The notes under the pieces were generated by a model. That model saw only the letters and a list, made by a program, of their open reading frames with translations. It was not told the origin of the DNA and did no database searches. A DNA stretch of 64,000 nucleotides from Vigna angularis (Eukaryota; Streptophyta; Magnoliopsida; Fabales; Fabaceae), in assembly GCF_016808095.1 (NCBI RefSeq), contig NC_068976.1, positions 9,891,001-9,955,000 on the forward strand, written 5' to 3'. Made by a program: the position numbers and the translations under genes. Positions 1 to 11,880 of the stretch are shown one piece after another. Each line of letters opens with the position of its first letter. Within the stretch, counting starts at the first letter, position 1.

Positions 1-660
1 ATCTTTTGACCATGGATGACTCGTCTTGACCTTCGGCCTCGACTTGACCTTCAACCCTAGACAACCCAACTCAACATTCAGCCTAGGCTCACTCAGCTTG
101 ACCTTCAGTCTGAATTGACTCAGCTCACTCGGACTAACTTGACTTGTTCAAGCCTAAGCCATATTAACTTGACTCAACCTAGGCTTAGGCAAACTTGGCT
201 TGACCTAACATTACATGGTCTCAAACGGGCTAGGCCAAACACGATCTTGATCCAACTCAGTTGAACAGACAACTTAGATAATAGTGGATCCATGACTTGA
301 CTGAATGAGGGATGCCATGACTAATCTCAATCTGGGCTCAAACCAACTTGGCTAAATCTAGACCCAGACCAACTTAACTTAAGCTAGGTGTGAACTAACT
401 AAACTTGGCCTATGTCTAAATTGACTCAGCTTGACTTGGACTTGCGCCAACTCGACTTAACCTTGGTTAGGGCCAACTCACTTGACCTGGATCAATGCTA
501 ACTATGGTTGACTGGGGTTTAAGCCAACTTGGCTAACTTGACTTGACTTGACTTAAGCTCAAGTTAACTTGGCTTGACTCAAATTTGAACTAACTTGAAT
601 CAACCTTACATGAGCCTGACTTGGTGCAATCTTATTTTGGTCTGATCCGATTTAACATTT
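1..660. repeat. Degenerate tandem repeat of GACTTGACC-type units
   Basis: Short variants of AACTTGACTTGACC and CTTCAGCCTAGGCT recur every roughly 30 bases with heavy divergence, and no reading frame survives. The array is cut by the window's left edge. The same family recurs in inverted orientation near 56080-56430. This is a diverged minisatellite or an internal repeat of a larger element; which one cannot be told from here. Confidence 0.7.
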
Positions 661-2104
661 CATAACTTGAAAATAATTTCATTTAATGTAAATCAAGAAA
701 AAGTTTTTCAAATATAAAAAATGAAAAAATATTGAAGAACTTTGACAAAAAATAACATCAATCAAGATCAACTACAAATAAATTATCAATATTTATATTT
801 TTAACTTTTTAATAATTATTCTATATTTAAAGAGGTTTTTGAACTTGGTGGCAAAAGAAATACTATATCACAAAAGGAGCTTAGAATAGTGATCCAAATG
901 TTTCATCAGACTCACAATCATGAAAAGAACCAAAAATAGCCGAAAAATCACATGCAAAAGAAGGTTGAACGATTGTATGTGAAAGTGGGCTGACTCAAAT
1001 GAAAAGAGAGAAGGAAACTTACCTTAAGCTAAATTAGGATTGTGTGGAGTGGAAAAGTTCTCCTATTCAAAAACTGCCCATGTCCAAGGAGAATGTGAAT
1101 AAGTGTGAGTGATGGTTTTGGAGACAAAACAAAACGCAAGAGTAAACTTTTTTTCTGTTGTTGTCAACAAAGGATATATATGTAAGAGATTTAGAAAAAA
1201 AGATTTTACAACCACTATGTTTAGAGCAAAATTACTGAAAATAATTTGTTAAACCATACATAATCTGTACATAAACTAGATTAATTATTATTGGTTTTAT
1301 TTAGCATATCACACTAAACTATGTGATCCAGTAGAACAAAAATATGTATAAAAAAATTCTCACAATTCATAGCTATAGCATGCTCACCACTGTCAATAAC
1401 GTCATTAAATTTAGATCTGTTGTTCTTTTTTTTTTCTTAATATTGAACAATTTGTCATATTAAAATAAAAATATATATTTTATGAAGAATAAAACTAATT
1501 TCTTTTAGTTTCACATAAATTAAAATCAAAATTTTAAAACTTTACAATGTCAAATCAAACTTCAAATTTCATACAACTGGAGAAAGAGCTTCATGTTGAC
1601 AACTCTCTTTCCTCGAACTTCAATACTATAATGGTTGATGTGATAATTTTAATAAAAAAATATACATAATATATATATATAACACAAACTATGTTAAATT
1701 CGTTTTTTTTTTCAAAATACAATTTAATGTAAAATTTGTCATTATATGCTACCACCACAAAACTTGACAAGACATAACACAATCACACGTTTTTACCTAA
1801 TCAATAAGAATTTTCCTTTTTTTTACCAAACTAAATTTAAACCAATTTTTGAAGAATAAAAGAACCCTTTGAAAAAACAACACACTCATTGCAAAAATGA
1901 TAGCAATTGTGGTTGCAATGGCCTATTGGATGAAATGCTGCTATTTCTGACTTCAATGATAGGGAAAAGTTTTGAGCCGACTCATGAAAAGGCAACACAA
2001 ACTGAACCATCATCACCAATTAGTTATCAGTAATACATGACACTTTGCCTTTGCCTCCAACCACACCAATTTTTTCACATCCCTTTGCCTCCAACCACAC
2101 CAAT

Positions 2105-2175
<71 letters not shown>

Positions 2176-2397
2176 TAAGACTCATTTATTGAAATTAGTC
2201 ATATTATATATTTTCTTTAGAATCAAAGTTTGTAAACTTATATGCACCTTTCATATTCTTATTTATTTGATCATGTCTACCAAATTTCATATACATAAGG
2301 TTTAGTCCATCTCTTAATTCTAACATATGACATTATATTTATAATTAAAAAATATATAAATACACATAATTAAATATCATGTTTACAATAATTTTAA
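661..2397. other. AT-rich spacer with a (TA)n tract
   Basis: No gene is supported. The stretch is AT-rich with poly-T runs. It includes a pure (TA)n microsatellite at about 2108-2172, preceded by two copies of CCTTTGCCTCCAACCACACC near 2048-2102. Confidence 0.6.
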
Positions 2398-2912
2398 GGC
2401 TTAAATACTTATTTCGTCCCCATGCTAAGAATTGAATTTTTGTTTAGTATCCGATTTTAGAAATGAAGACATTGGATCCCTATGTTATGAAAAATATATG
2501 AATAAGGTCCACAAAGAAAGAACAAGTTCAACAAATCCTCAAAGAAAAAGCTGAACAAGAGATAGAAAAATGTTAAGAACTGAATTTCTGTTTAGTACCC
2601 GGTTTTAAAAATGAAGACATTAGATCCCTATGTTATGAAAGACATTGGATCCCTATGTTATGAAAAATATATGAATAAGGTCCACAAAGAAAGAACAAGT
2701 TCAACAAATCCTCAAAGAAAAAGCTGAAAAAGAGATAAAAAAAGCTGGACAACAAAAGAGAGAAGAGAAAAAGTACGACCACATTAACATGAACTTAAGA
2801 TCGTTACTATTCATACACTTTTCATAACATAGGGACCCAATGTCTTCATATTTAAAACCGAGTATTAAATAGAAATTCACCTACTAACAAGAACGAAGTA
2901 AACATTTAAACC
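2398..2912. mobile_element. Non-autonomous Mutator-type element (MITE), GGCTTAAAT family
   Basis: The left end reads GGCTTAAATAC and the reverse complement of the right end reads GGTTTAAATGT. Both ends are flanked by the 9-bp direct repeat TAATTTTAA (2389-2397 and 2913-2921), as expected for Mutator-superfamily insertions. The terminal inverted repeats extend inward over about 120 bases with mismatches. The interior contains a direct duplication of roughly 150 bases (copies beginning near 2424 and 2572) with a purine-rich stretch. It shares termini with elements at 44722-46347 and 48158-48472. There is no transposase. Confidence 0.8.
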
Positions 2913-2921
2913 TAATTTTAA

Positions 2922-3865
2922 ATGAGAATAATACCTTTCAATTTCTTTAAAAATATATATCACCAAAGTACGAAAAGATAGCTGTTATTTTAAGCTCAGT
3001 TTTCAATTTTTACTTTTTTAGAAACAAACTAGAAAACAACGTACATTTTCAAAGTCAAGATTATTCAGTTTTATTTAACATATTTCATTCTTTTGGTAAC
3101 GTCATTTTCTCTTACTACTATGTTCCTTCTTTCTATCAAATTTTCGTCACATATTTCCATATTTAACTAAATATTTTAGTTTCAAAATCAAAGCAAAGTT
3201 TTAAATCGGCACAAAAATAATCTAAATTTTAACTAAGGGTTTGAAAAAAATAACAAAAAATGAAGAATTTGGAGGAATCTGTGTCATGCATTAAAAAAAA
3301 TGGCACCCCCAATATATGCAAAATTAAGACACCATGTTAAATAAGATTAAACAAACAGAAATACTAAGAATGACTGAAAGAATAAAATATAGAGAAAACA
3401 AAGACTTATGAGAAAATGAAGGAAAATTCATATCCCAATTTGTTTCACAAAAAACATAGAGGTGACAGAACACTGACAGAGGAAGATCATACTATTGCTT
3501 AACCTTCCAACACTATTATGGATTTAGATGTTACAAACAAGAGCATCTAAAACAACTCAAACCATAATAGAAAAACATACAAAGAGTTTTGATAACATAT
3601 CTTGTAAATTTAATCTCAAACACAAATGAAACCTGAATCTAGTCCAAATTACAAAACCAAACCTATCGATACTCATTTGAGACAGTCAACAACATATCCA
3701 AAAAGACTGTCTCTCTCTCAAACTGTGTCAAACTAGCAACCACATACAACTGGTTAACAAATTATGAACAGGTTTCCATTGTAGAAATTCTAACATTAGA
3801 ACAATTTATCTAGCTTCACTTCAAGTCAAGCCAAAACATAGAACATACGAAACAACTAAAGTTAA
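2922..3865. other. AT-rich spacer, 3' flank of the SelH-like gene
   Basis: No coding signal was found. The part nearest 3866 is expected to contain the 3' UTR of the minus-strand gene, but no clear polyadenylation site can be fixed by eye. Confidence 0.5.
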
Positions 3866-5700
3866 CTAAGTGTTTGATATCTCATCAATGATATCCGAAA
3901 TGACCTTGTCCATGTCTAGATCCCTCATTGGTTTAAATGGTCGCTTCATGTCCTGAAACAAAATATAGTTGTAAACCACTCTGCATGTTTCAGATGACAA
4001 CAAAATTGGAGTTCTGTTTTCCTTTTTAAAATCATCTCCAGCAGAAGAAATACATCTTCAGTTGAACAGTTTTATATCAGAATAACTTCAATTCAACTCA
4101 GATAATTAACAATTCAGCACACTGATTCCAAATATAGTTCATTATTACCAAGAGACTGATGAACTTCTTGCCACCTTCTTGCCGTATTTCAAAGCAACCT
4201 CTTCTTGGCTTTTCATTGAATAAAAAACGAGAGAAGAAATAATCAGATCAAATTGTCTATAACCGAACTTAGAGAAGAAAGATTACTAAAATAAAATATC
4301 ATATGAAACTCAGTAATTATTGTTTGTTCAGAACTCAGAAGTCTTAACAATGACCCAGAACTGTATCTACACAAAACAATAGTGCATTTTCTAACTCAGT
4401 ATTGAAACAACCCTAAACAGTATATATAGTATACACAAAGAACAATAGTCCGTTTTGCTTAATTGAGGTTTCCAAAAACAGTTCATGACCACAATTTCAT
4501 TCACAAAATCACAGTCAATGGGGTTTTCACGATTGCAGCTGCATAAGCTGCTGGTGTCTACAAGTTTTCCCAACATCAAGGATCAGAACAAAAACTAACA
4601 CATATTTTGAAAACCTTGCCTAAACAAAGTTACACTTGATTAGTGCGTAGAAAGAAAGACTATTGAATAAAACACCACATATTTTGAACTAAAAGTTAAA
4701 ATAAATAAATAAATATAATAGATCAATGACTTAAAACACTTCCAAAACTTGATAAAACAAAAGCATTACCAACAACTATCATAGTATATATACCTTTTCA
4801 GGGTTCAGTATCACATTGACTCCACAATCCGCTCCCTCCAGACGTTCTTTCACCAGATTGGCCCTCATCTTGAACTGGTTACATTGCTTACTAAAAATAA
4901 CAAATAACAACAAACAACACATTATATAGAAAGTATCCATAACAACATCACCAACGCACACACACAAACAAAAGGCAAGATCTTTGACCTCAGCAAATGA
5001 ATCAAGTAACATCAACAAAAACAAATAACCATCGACAACCCACAAGTCTTCACCAATAAATACATAAAATGATATTGAAGAGAAAATGCAACAAATAACA
5101 TATCATATGAACATTTTCAGACCAAATAATACAATCATAACAGCAACAATTTCTGAAAACATTTAAAGAAGTTATTCAACTAAGGGAAACAACTAACTCA
5201 TATTTTCCTCTTATGTCTTTCCTTTAACCCCAAAAAAACTATTAAGTAAGTTGATATTTTGTAAAACATAAAAAACCTTTTCCTAAAAAACAAAATTTTG
5301 ATTAAGTTATTTCAAATAATACACATAAATAAAAGCACATACAGCCACAAAATACAAAAAGAAGCATTTTTATTTTACCCATGAACCGAAAAGAGAAGAG
5401 GGAGAAAGGGACGAACCAGTGCTCAACAAAGATAGTCTTGCTGGAAGCCCCTTCTACATCTTCTTCTATTTCTTCCTCTTTATCTGCTTTGACCGAAGCA
5501 CTTTCTTCTTTCTCGTTCTTCTTCTTCCTACCGCCACTGCTTGTCTTTGCCTTTGCCTTCTTGGCCTTCTTGGCTTTCTTCTCTTCGAGCGGAGGGTCGG
5601 AGATGGCCAAGGCGGAGCGCTTGGCTGCCGCACGAGTGACTCTCAGCGAAGCCGCCGCAGCCGGCGCCTGTTGGGCGGGTTTGCGTTTGGCTGGTGGCAT
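3866..5700 (-). CDS. Selenoprotein-H-like Rdx/thioredoxin-fold protein, Cys form, probably nuclear
   Basis: Four coding exons: 5700-5417, 4890-4794, 4208-4149 and 3952-3866, all with GT-AG introns and in frame, giving 175 residues. Residues 1-86 are a low-complexity Lys/Ala/Glu-rich basic tail with KKAKKAKKAKAK at about 41-52, as expected for nuclear or nucleolar targeting. Residues 88-175 form the Rdx domain: a beta strand (KTIFVEH) leads into the redox motif C95-K-Q-C98, with the first Cys codon split by intron 1. Then come NPEK, PRRGCFEIR and the C-terminal DMKRPFKPMRDLDMDKV segment. In animal SelH the second redox position is Sec; here it is a plain TGT Cys, the usual plant state. The family is associated with redox regulation. 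The start is the first ATG of the open frame, with a TATA box upstream. No truncation was seen. Assignment to the plant SelH-like family is by recognition. Confidence 0.9.
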
Positions 5701-5792
5701 TGTGGAGTTGTGAGAGAAGACAAGAAGGAAGAAAAAGCAAGGGTTAGTTTCCTATGATAAGTGAAGCAGTCGTTACCTGTCTTTGAAAGGGA

Positions 5793-5799
5793 TTTTATA
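5793..5799 (-). promoter_or_regulatory. Candidate TATA box of the SelH-like gene
   Basis: TATAAAA on the minus strand lies about 93 bases upstream of the ATG at 5700, leaving room for a short 5' leader. Position and orientation fit; it is otherwise unproven. Confidence 0.5.
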
Positions 5800-6018
5800 G
5801 GAGCCTTAGCTACCACAATCTTCCCTCATTCACTTTTCACTACTCAAAAGCTTTCTTTACAAATTACTATAATTTCTTTTTATCAAATTATTTCCTAAAT
5901 TTTACAATCTATTATTATTACAAAACATGACTTCTTTTAACTAAATTATCTTTATAATCATAATTTTTATTTTATTCAAGCTCTTGAAAATATTAAGTGA
6001 GTTTATTATTATTATTAC

Positions 6019-6058
<40 letters not shown>

Positions 6059-7774
6059 GACATAAAAAAACTTAATCTAATTTAATAAATACAGTAAACT
6101 TTGTTTTAAGAACAGTTATAAACAGAGAAGTAGTGCAAAGTATTTGTGATTCTAGTTAAATGAAATTGAAGTCATGTAAATTATGTACGATACAAGGAGT
6201 AAAACAATTTTGTTTAAGTGCAATCAATTTTATTATTTATTTATTTTTATAAAACTAAAATTGTTTAGTCTATGTAAAAGTCGTTTAACACTAACACAAG
6301 TTTTTTATAATGGCAATACATTGTAGTCACTGTATTTTGACACAATTTTTATAATTTTTTTTCATAAATAAAATTACAAAAAATATATAAAATATAATAT
6401 AAAATAAATTAAATATAAATTAAAATTTAATTTTTATTAAATTTAATCTTATAAAATATAAATTAATTTTAATTTTAATTAAATTTAATTTAATAAAATA
6501 TAAATTAAATTTTTATTTTTACTTTTTGTGAATAGTAAATTTTCGCAGGTATGGGCATGGATACGCACCCGATTCATTTATAATCAGGTATTAAAATATC
6601 TACTAATGGAATCCGTAGATAATAAATATTCACATGTACCACTTATCTATTTCATATTTTATTGATAGATATTTATAAATCTTCACATATACCAATTATC
6701 TATTACAGATTTTATTGATAAATATTTGTAGGTTGAGATTTTTTTATCATCCTTAATTATTATAGTTTATTTGTATCAAATAAATTTTAAGAGTTTCATA
6801 TGTGACAAATATCATAATCATGAATGAAAAATATCAAATCTTATAATCATTCATCACACTTATTATCTTGTTTGATTTAAAATGAGAAAATAAACTGACA
6901 ACTTTGATCTTGAAATGAAAATCCTCTTCCATAAGAGGCAACTTAAACTTTGGTTTCTAAGTAACTCAATTGTTTTTGTTATTTGTGATTTTATATATTA
7001 AGATCATCAAGAGTGTTTTTCACTGCATCAATAATCTCCATATTTAAGTTAATTATGTACAAATCAACCATAAAAGTATAAATTAAAAATTACTTTTCAA
7101 AAACATAAATTAAAAATTAGTTTTCAAAAATTTTGTTAGTATAAAAGTTTGTGTCAAAATACAATAACTCATTACATTGTCGTTACTAAGAAATTGTCGT
7201 TACAAAGAAGGTTAGAAAGAAATCGTATTAATTTTTTAAACATTGGAGTCAAAAAAAAGACTATAAAGTCGTAACATTATGTAACAACTTTACTCCTTAT
7301 ATCAAAAGTTGTGTATAAATGACATGATTTCAATTCAGTTTAAATGAAATTATATGTAATTGGGATGACTTTTTATTATAAATTGTGTTGTATTGACACA
7401 ACTTATTTTAAGTCTCAATCTTTTTTAAAAATTACACCACTTTCATAATTTTAAACATTAATTACATTACATTCATAAAAAAATACTCACATTACATATT
7501 AAGTGGTTAGTCAAATATAAATATTGTTTGAAACATATTTGGTGTAAAAGACATACATACATCTTTTACTAAATTATTATTAAAATATTTAATGATTTTA
7601 TTTATATATTTAAATGTTGTATATATTTTTTTAATCAAAATTTATTTAATTAAGTAAAATGACTCTTAATCAAATTTAATATAATTTTTTTTATTTCTTA
7701 ATTTAAATTAGTGATTTATTAATTTTTTAAATTTTTTTATTATGTATAATTTTCATTTGTAATTGAATATTTAT

Positions 7775-7836
<62 letters not shown>

Positions 7837-9378
7837 TATTTGTAATTGCATAAAAAAGTAAAAAAATAATCCAACAAATATTTAAAATAGATAATGATCA
7901 CCTGTGTTTATAAAATTTAAAATAATAAGAAATATATTCAAATATAATAAATAAAATTAAAAATTACAAATTAAATAAATTACAAATTGGACATTAAGAC
8001 AAGTAGATTATAATTATCAGTTAAAAATTTCAAAATTAAGTCATTTTAAAGTCCTTAATAGTTAAATTAGTTTACAAATCAATTAAATGATTCAATAACC
8101 ACCTTTTATTGACATTTATATAAGTTAATTTTCAATGTTATCTTGAAAATAAACAAATACCTAATTTTGCAAGACAAAGAAAAATAATTATTTTTAATTA
8201 ATAATAAATAACTATAGTTTAATTTTACAATTATTATTACATTATAATCATATTTCTCCATATTATTCTTCTAAAAACACTGTTTAATAATTTTACATAT
8301 GTAATTGTGTTTTGATACTTAATTTTGAATTAAGTTCATTAATTAAAATCTGACTTGGGTATCGAATAAGTTTACATATGTAATTGTGTTCTGACATCTA
8401 ATTGTGAATTAAGTTCATTAATTAAAATCTGACTTAAGTGTCAAAGTGCCTTTAGCAGGTACCTATCTCTCGATTGAGACTTGAAAAAGTGAGAACAAGT
8501 GATTTAGAAGTCAGAAGATGTGATAACTGAAAGATGTGTTTCTCGATCCTAATCATCTATATACTGAAACACATATGTATTAATTAAAATAATTGTATTT
8601 GAGTACAAAGACAACAAATATATAAAAAGTTTGAGTCATTTATAAGATACTATTATATCATTGATTTTAATCATGAATTAATGTTTTAAATATTTTCATT
8701 GTGTACTAAAACTGGTTGTTTATACAACAGACATTTAAGTGTGAATAGATTTTATTCCTTTGTAACCGTTGTAGATTTTCTCAACAAATATATATTTTTT
8801 TAATAATATAATTTTAAATTATTTATCTATTATATTTTTCTAAAAATTTCTCTTTAATGCTCAACCGTTTATAATTTTCTGTCCAATAATATAGTAAATT
8901 TTTATATTATTAAATTCAATAGTATAATTAAAAGAATAACATTATTAAAAAATAAAAAAAGAAAACAAATAAAAGTGAACAATTTTTTTAAACACAGACA
9001 ATTAAAATTAAAGAAAAGAAATTAAATTGTGAGTAAGATGGACTGTGACGATGAAAAGTGGAAAATTGACTTTTACAGTAACTGCAGGGTTGTCCAACGG
9101 AAAAGTAGTTTTAAGTTCACAAAATTGAGTATCGGAAAAGAATAATTTTAAATTTATTATTAATCTGACTTTGAAATTACTTTCAAAGGGTTGTAATAGA
9201 TACTTTTACACATCTTGATGGAAGCACTTCCAGGCAACACACGAGAACAGCTTCCTTGAACCAGAGAGTGCAGCAAAATGAAAATTGAAGTAATGGAAGA
9301 TAGTGCACGGACGATGTTTGATGAAAGTGTTAAAACCTCAACCAGAGTTAGTTTTCAAAAATCTCTCAAAAGCTTATA
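5800..9378. other. Long AT-rich spacer with microsatellites and short duplications
   Basis: No gene is supported. It contains an (ATT)n tract at about 6003-6058, an (AT)n tract at about 7779-7834, and a diverged 60-65-bp direct repeat at about 6615-6735. It also holds a tandem duplication of about 78 bp near 8292-8445, in which ACATATGTAATTGTGTT and GAATTAAGTTCATTAATTAA recur. A 33-codon ATG frame at 9278-9379 sits in slightly less AT-rich sequence but has no recognisable relative. Confidence 0.6.
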
Positions 9379-10431
9379 AGGGTGTTTCATCTGCATTTCC
9401 AACATTTTACTGTACACCTTCAACTTTTTAAAAAAAAAAATTTAATCTTAGTAAACATTTTTTTCCTTTTTCTCTTTCTATTTCAAGTAATCCTACACTC
9501 CTTTAACTTAACTGTACATCCTATTAACAAATTTTTTAAAACTTTGTCTTTTATTTATAATTTAATAACTATTTAATTTAATTTAAAAATATAATAATAT
9601 TTAATACTTTTTCATATTTTAATAATTATTAAAATATAATTTGTATTATATTATAATAATTATATTACAAAAACTAAAATTAAAATAATTAAAATAAAAG
9701 TAATAAAATAAAAATAGAAAAACAAAAATAATAATATTAAAATCTAATTTAATATATAAATATATTAAATCATATTAAAATATTAAATTAAATTATTATT
9801 AAATTTTAAATAGAAAATAAAATTTTAAAAAGGTCAGCAGATATTGGATTTTCAATTATGTTTTTGGATTTTCAATTCGAAACAAAATTTTTAAAAATTT
9901 GTTTTTTATTTATAATTTATTAATTATTTTATTTTATTTAAAAATATAATATTATTTAATATATATTATATTCAAATAACTATTAAAATATAATTTATAT
10001 TATTATAATAGTAATATTAAAAAATAAAAATAATAATAATAATAATTAAGAAATCTAAAAATTTTGAAATCTTATTTTATTAATTTAATATTTTAATATA
10101 ATTTAATATATTTATATATATTTAATGAGATTTTATATTATTATTATTTTTATTATTTTTGTTTTTTATTATTATTATTATTACTTTTATTTTAATTTTT
10201 TTTTTTAAATTTTTTTAATATAACTATTATAATAATACAAATTATATTTTAATAATTATTAAAATATGAAAATATATTAAATAATATTAGATTTTTAAAT
10301 TAAATTAAATAGTTCTTAAACTATAAATAAGAAACAAAGTTTTAAAACTTTTGTTAAAAATGTGTAGAGTTAAAAAAGGATAGGATTACTTTAACAAGAG
10401 AAAAAGTATATTTTACATGATGAAACACCCT
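9379..10431. mobile_element. Long-terminal-inverted-repeat (foldback) element, about 1.05 kb
   Basis: AGGGTGTTTCAT at 9379-9390 is matched by its exact reverse complement at 10420-10431. The similarity continues inward, diverged but clear, for roughly 400 bases on each side: arms about 9379-9800 and 10070-10431. Shared blocks include TTTAAAACTTTGT and TAATAATTATTAAAATATAA. The spacer between about 9840 and 10050 holds a third, partial copy of the arm in the left-arm orientation. No open frame and no convincing target-site duplication were found, so the superfamily is unresolved. Confidence 0.7.
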
Positions 10432-10439
10432 CCGCAGTT

Positions 10440-10573
10440 TTTAAACTTTAAAATTTAAACTCACCCCACTCACTCTCAACGCTCTCTGTAAACCTGCAGA
10501 ACATCTAACCTTTTATTCACACAATCTTCAAACCCTCATTCTTCGTCACTTTTTCATTCTCAGCAAAATCAAG
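10440..10573 (+). other. Orphan 5'-leader-like sequence with a splice-donor consensus
   Basis: A CT-rich, comparatively GC-rich stretch of the kind seen in plant 5' UTRs ends at a textbook donor (CAAG/GTAAGTAC, GT at 10572). The T-rich, intron-like sequence that follows contains no coding exon on the plus strand before the convergent GT14 gene. It could be the promoter-proximal remnant of a lost gene or the first exon of a noncoding transcript. This is inference from composition only. Confidence 0.3.
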
Positions 10574-11880
10574 TAAGTACAGAAATTCTATTCATTCACT
10601 TTTTCTAAATTTTTACTCTCACATTAGGGTTCACTCAAGTCACACTCATGGCTTGATCATATAATTTGGTGAATGTGTTTATTTGAGAAAATGTGTTGAA
10701 TATGTGATTCTGAATGTTGTCTTTGTCAGTTTTGAGTTTCAGAAATAATTGATTATGAATGCTTCTTCATAAAAACATCAACTTTTTATTTGCATGTTCA
10801 AATAAGAATTTTTTAAAGTTTTGGTTATTTGATTTTGATTAAAGATAATCAATCATATGCACATTTCCCTGATTATATCATCAAAACTATTGTCAAATGA
10901 TGAATTGCATATTAGAGAATGATTTGGTTGTTGAGATTACAAATTATGGACAAAATTGTAGTTGCATGTTGAAATCTGAATTTGTATCATTGATTCATTG
11001 TTAAATGGAGGAAATTAATTGTTGGTTCATTGCAAATTGATATTTCAAATCAAATTAAATTAATGTATTCTTAAAATCATACTCAAAATATAAAGCTTGT
11101 AAAACTAAATTTGTTGTGATATATGCACCCACGGTCCAATCAAGAGTGAAAGTGCAAAGTGACCAATTGAATGTGTGAACAGTACTCATTTTCTTACTAG
11201 TCAAGTGTGAAGTTCGTAAATCTCCTTTACATGCCTGACCATTAAGTTATAAATTAAGACATTGGCAGTGTTTTGTTCTCTTTTATTTTGCATAGATTAA
11301 GTGCATTCATCTCCATTTTTGCTTTCAGGCCAAACTAGTCTGCACATGTATTAAACTTGTCAAATACTAATGATCAAACTAAATTTTAAGCAAAAAAAAT
11401 TGTCACAGAGCAGACATTGCCAATTTCTAAAATAAAACAGAATTCTTCCAAAATTCTGCGCATAACTGCTAAACCATTCATGAGGTAACATTTAATGCAT
11501 GACTGCAGAAAATTTGTAGATGCAATAACAGTCATAGGTGACAGTTAGCTTCCAGAGTCCGAATCAAAACCCAAACCTTAGCCCTCCCTCTCTAGTCTCT
11601 ATCAAGGATACCAAAACTTATCCGTAAGAGAAATCTATGATGTTTTTAATACTTTAAAAAAAGTACAATAGGAACAGCAAATTATCCAACCAGACAAGCT
11701 CCGCAGTTCCGTCCAGCCCCAGAGAAAAGCAAATTTTAACCAAATCAGCTTCTTGTCTTCCTAAGAAAAATTTCCAGTTGTCTTAGGGATTTTCTCAAAA
11801 ACAATTCACTATGTGCAAGACGGTGAGGCTGGGATCACATGGTGTTGATTCACCAAAGAATGATGATAAATATAAATACT
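10574..11880. other. Noncoding stretch between the orphan leader and the GT14 stop codon
   Basis: No open frame of note on either strand. The part close to 11880 should contain the 3' UTR of the minus-strand GT14 gene. Confidence 0.5.

Noticed and set aside
2045..2305. 86-codon frame with a Tyr-Ile run
   Set aside because: It is the translation of the (TA)n microsatellite.
5381..5757. Plus-strand open frames of 110-112 codons and a second minus frame over the SelH-like first exon
   Set aside because: They are shadows of the GC-rich, Lys/Ala-coding exon 1; the minus frame continues across three splice junctions into a recognised domain, and these do not.
9278..9379. 33-codon ATG frame beside the foldback element
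   Set aside because: Too short, no family resemblance and no supporting promoter or splice signals.
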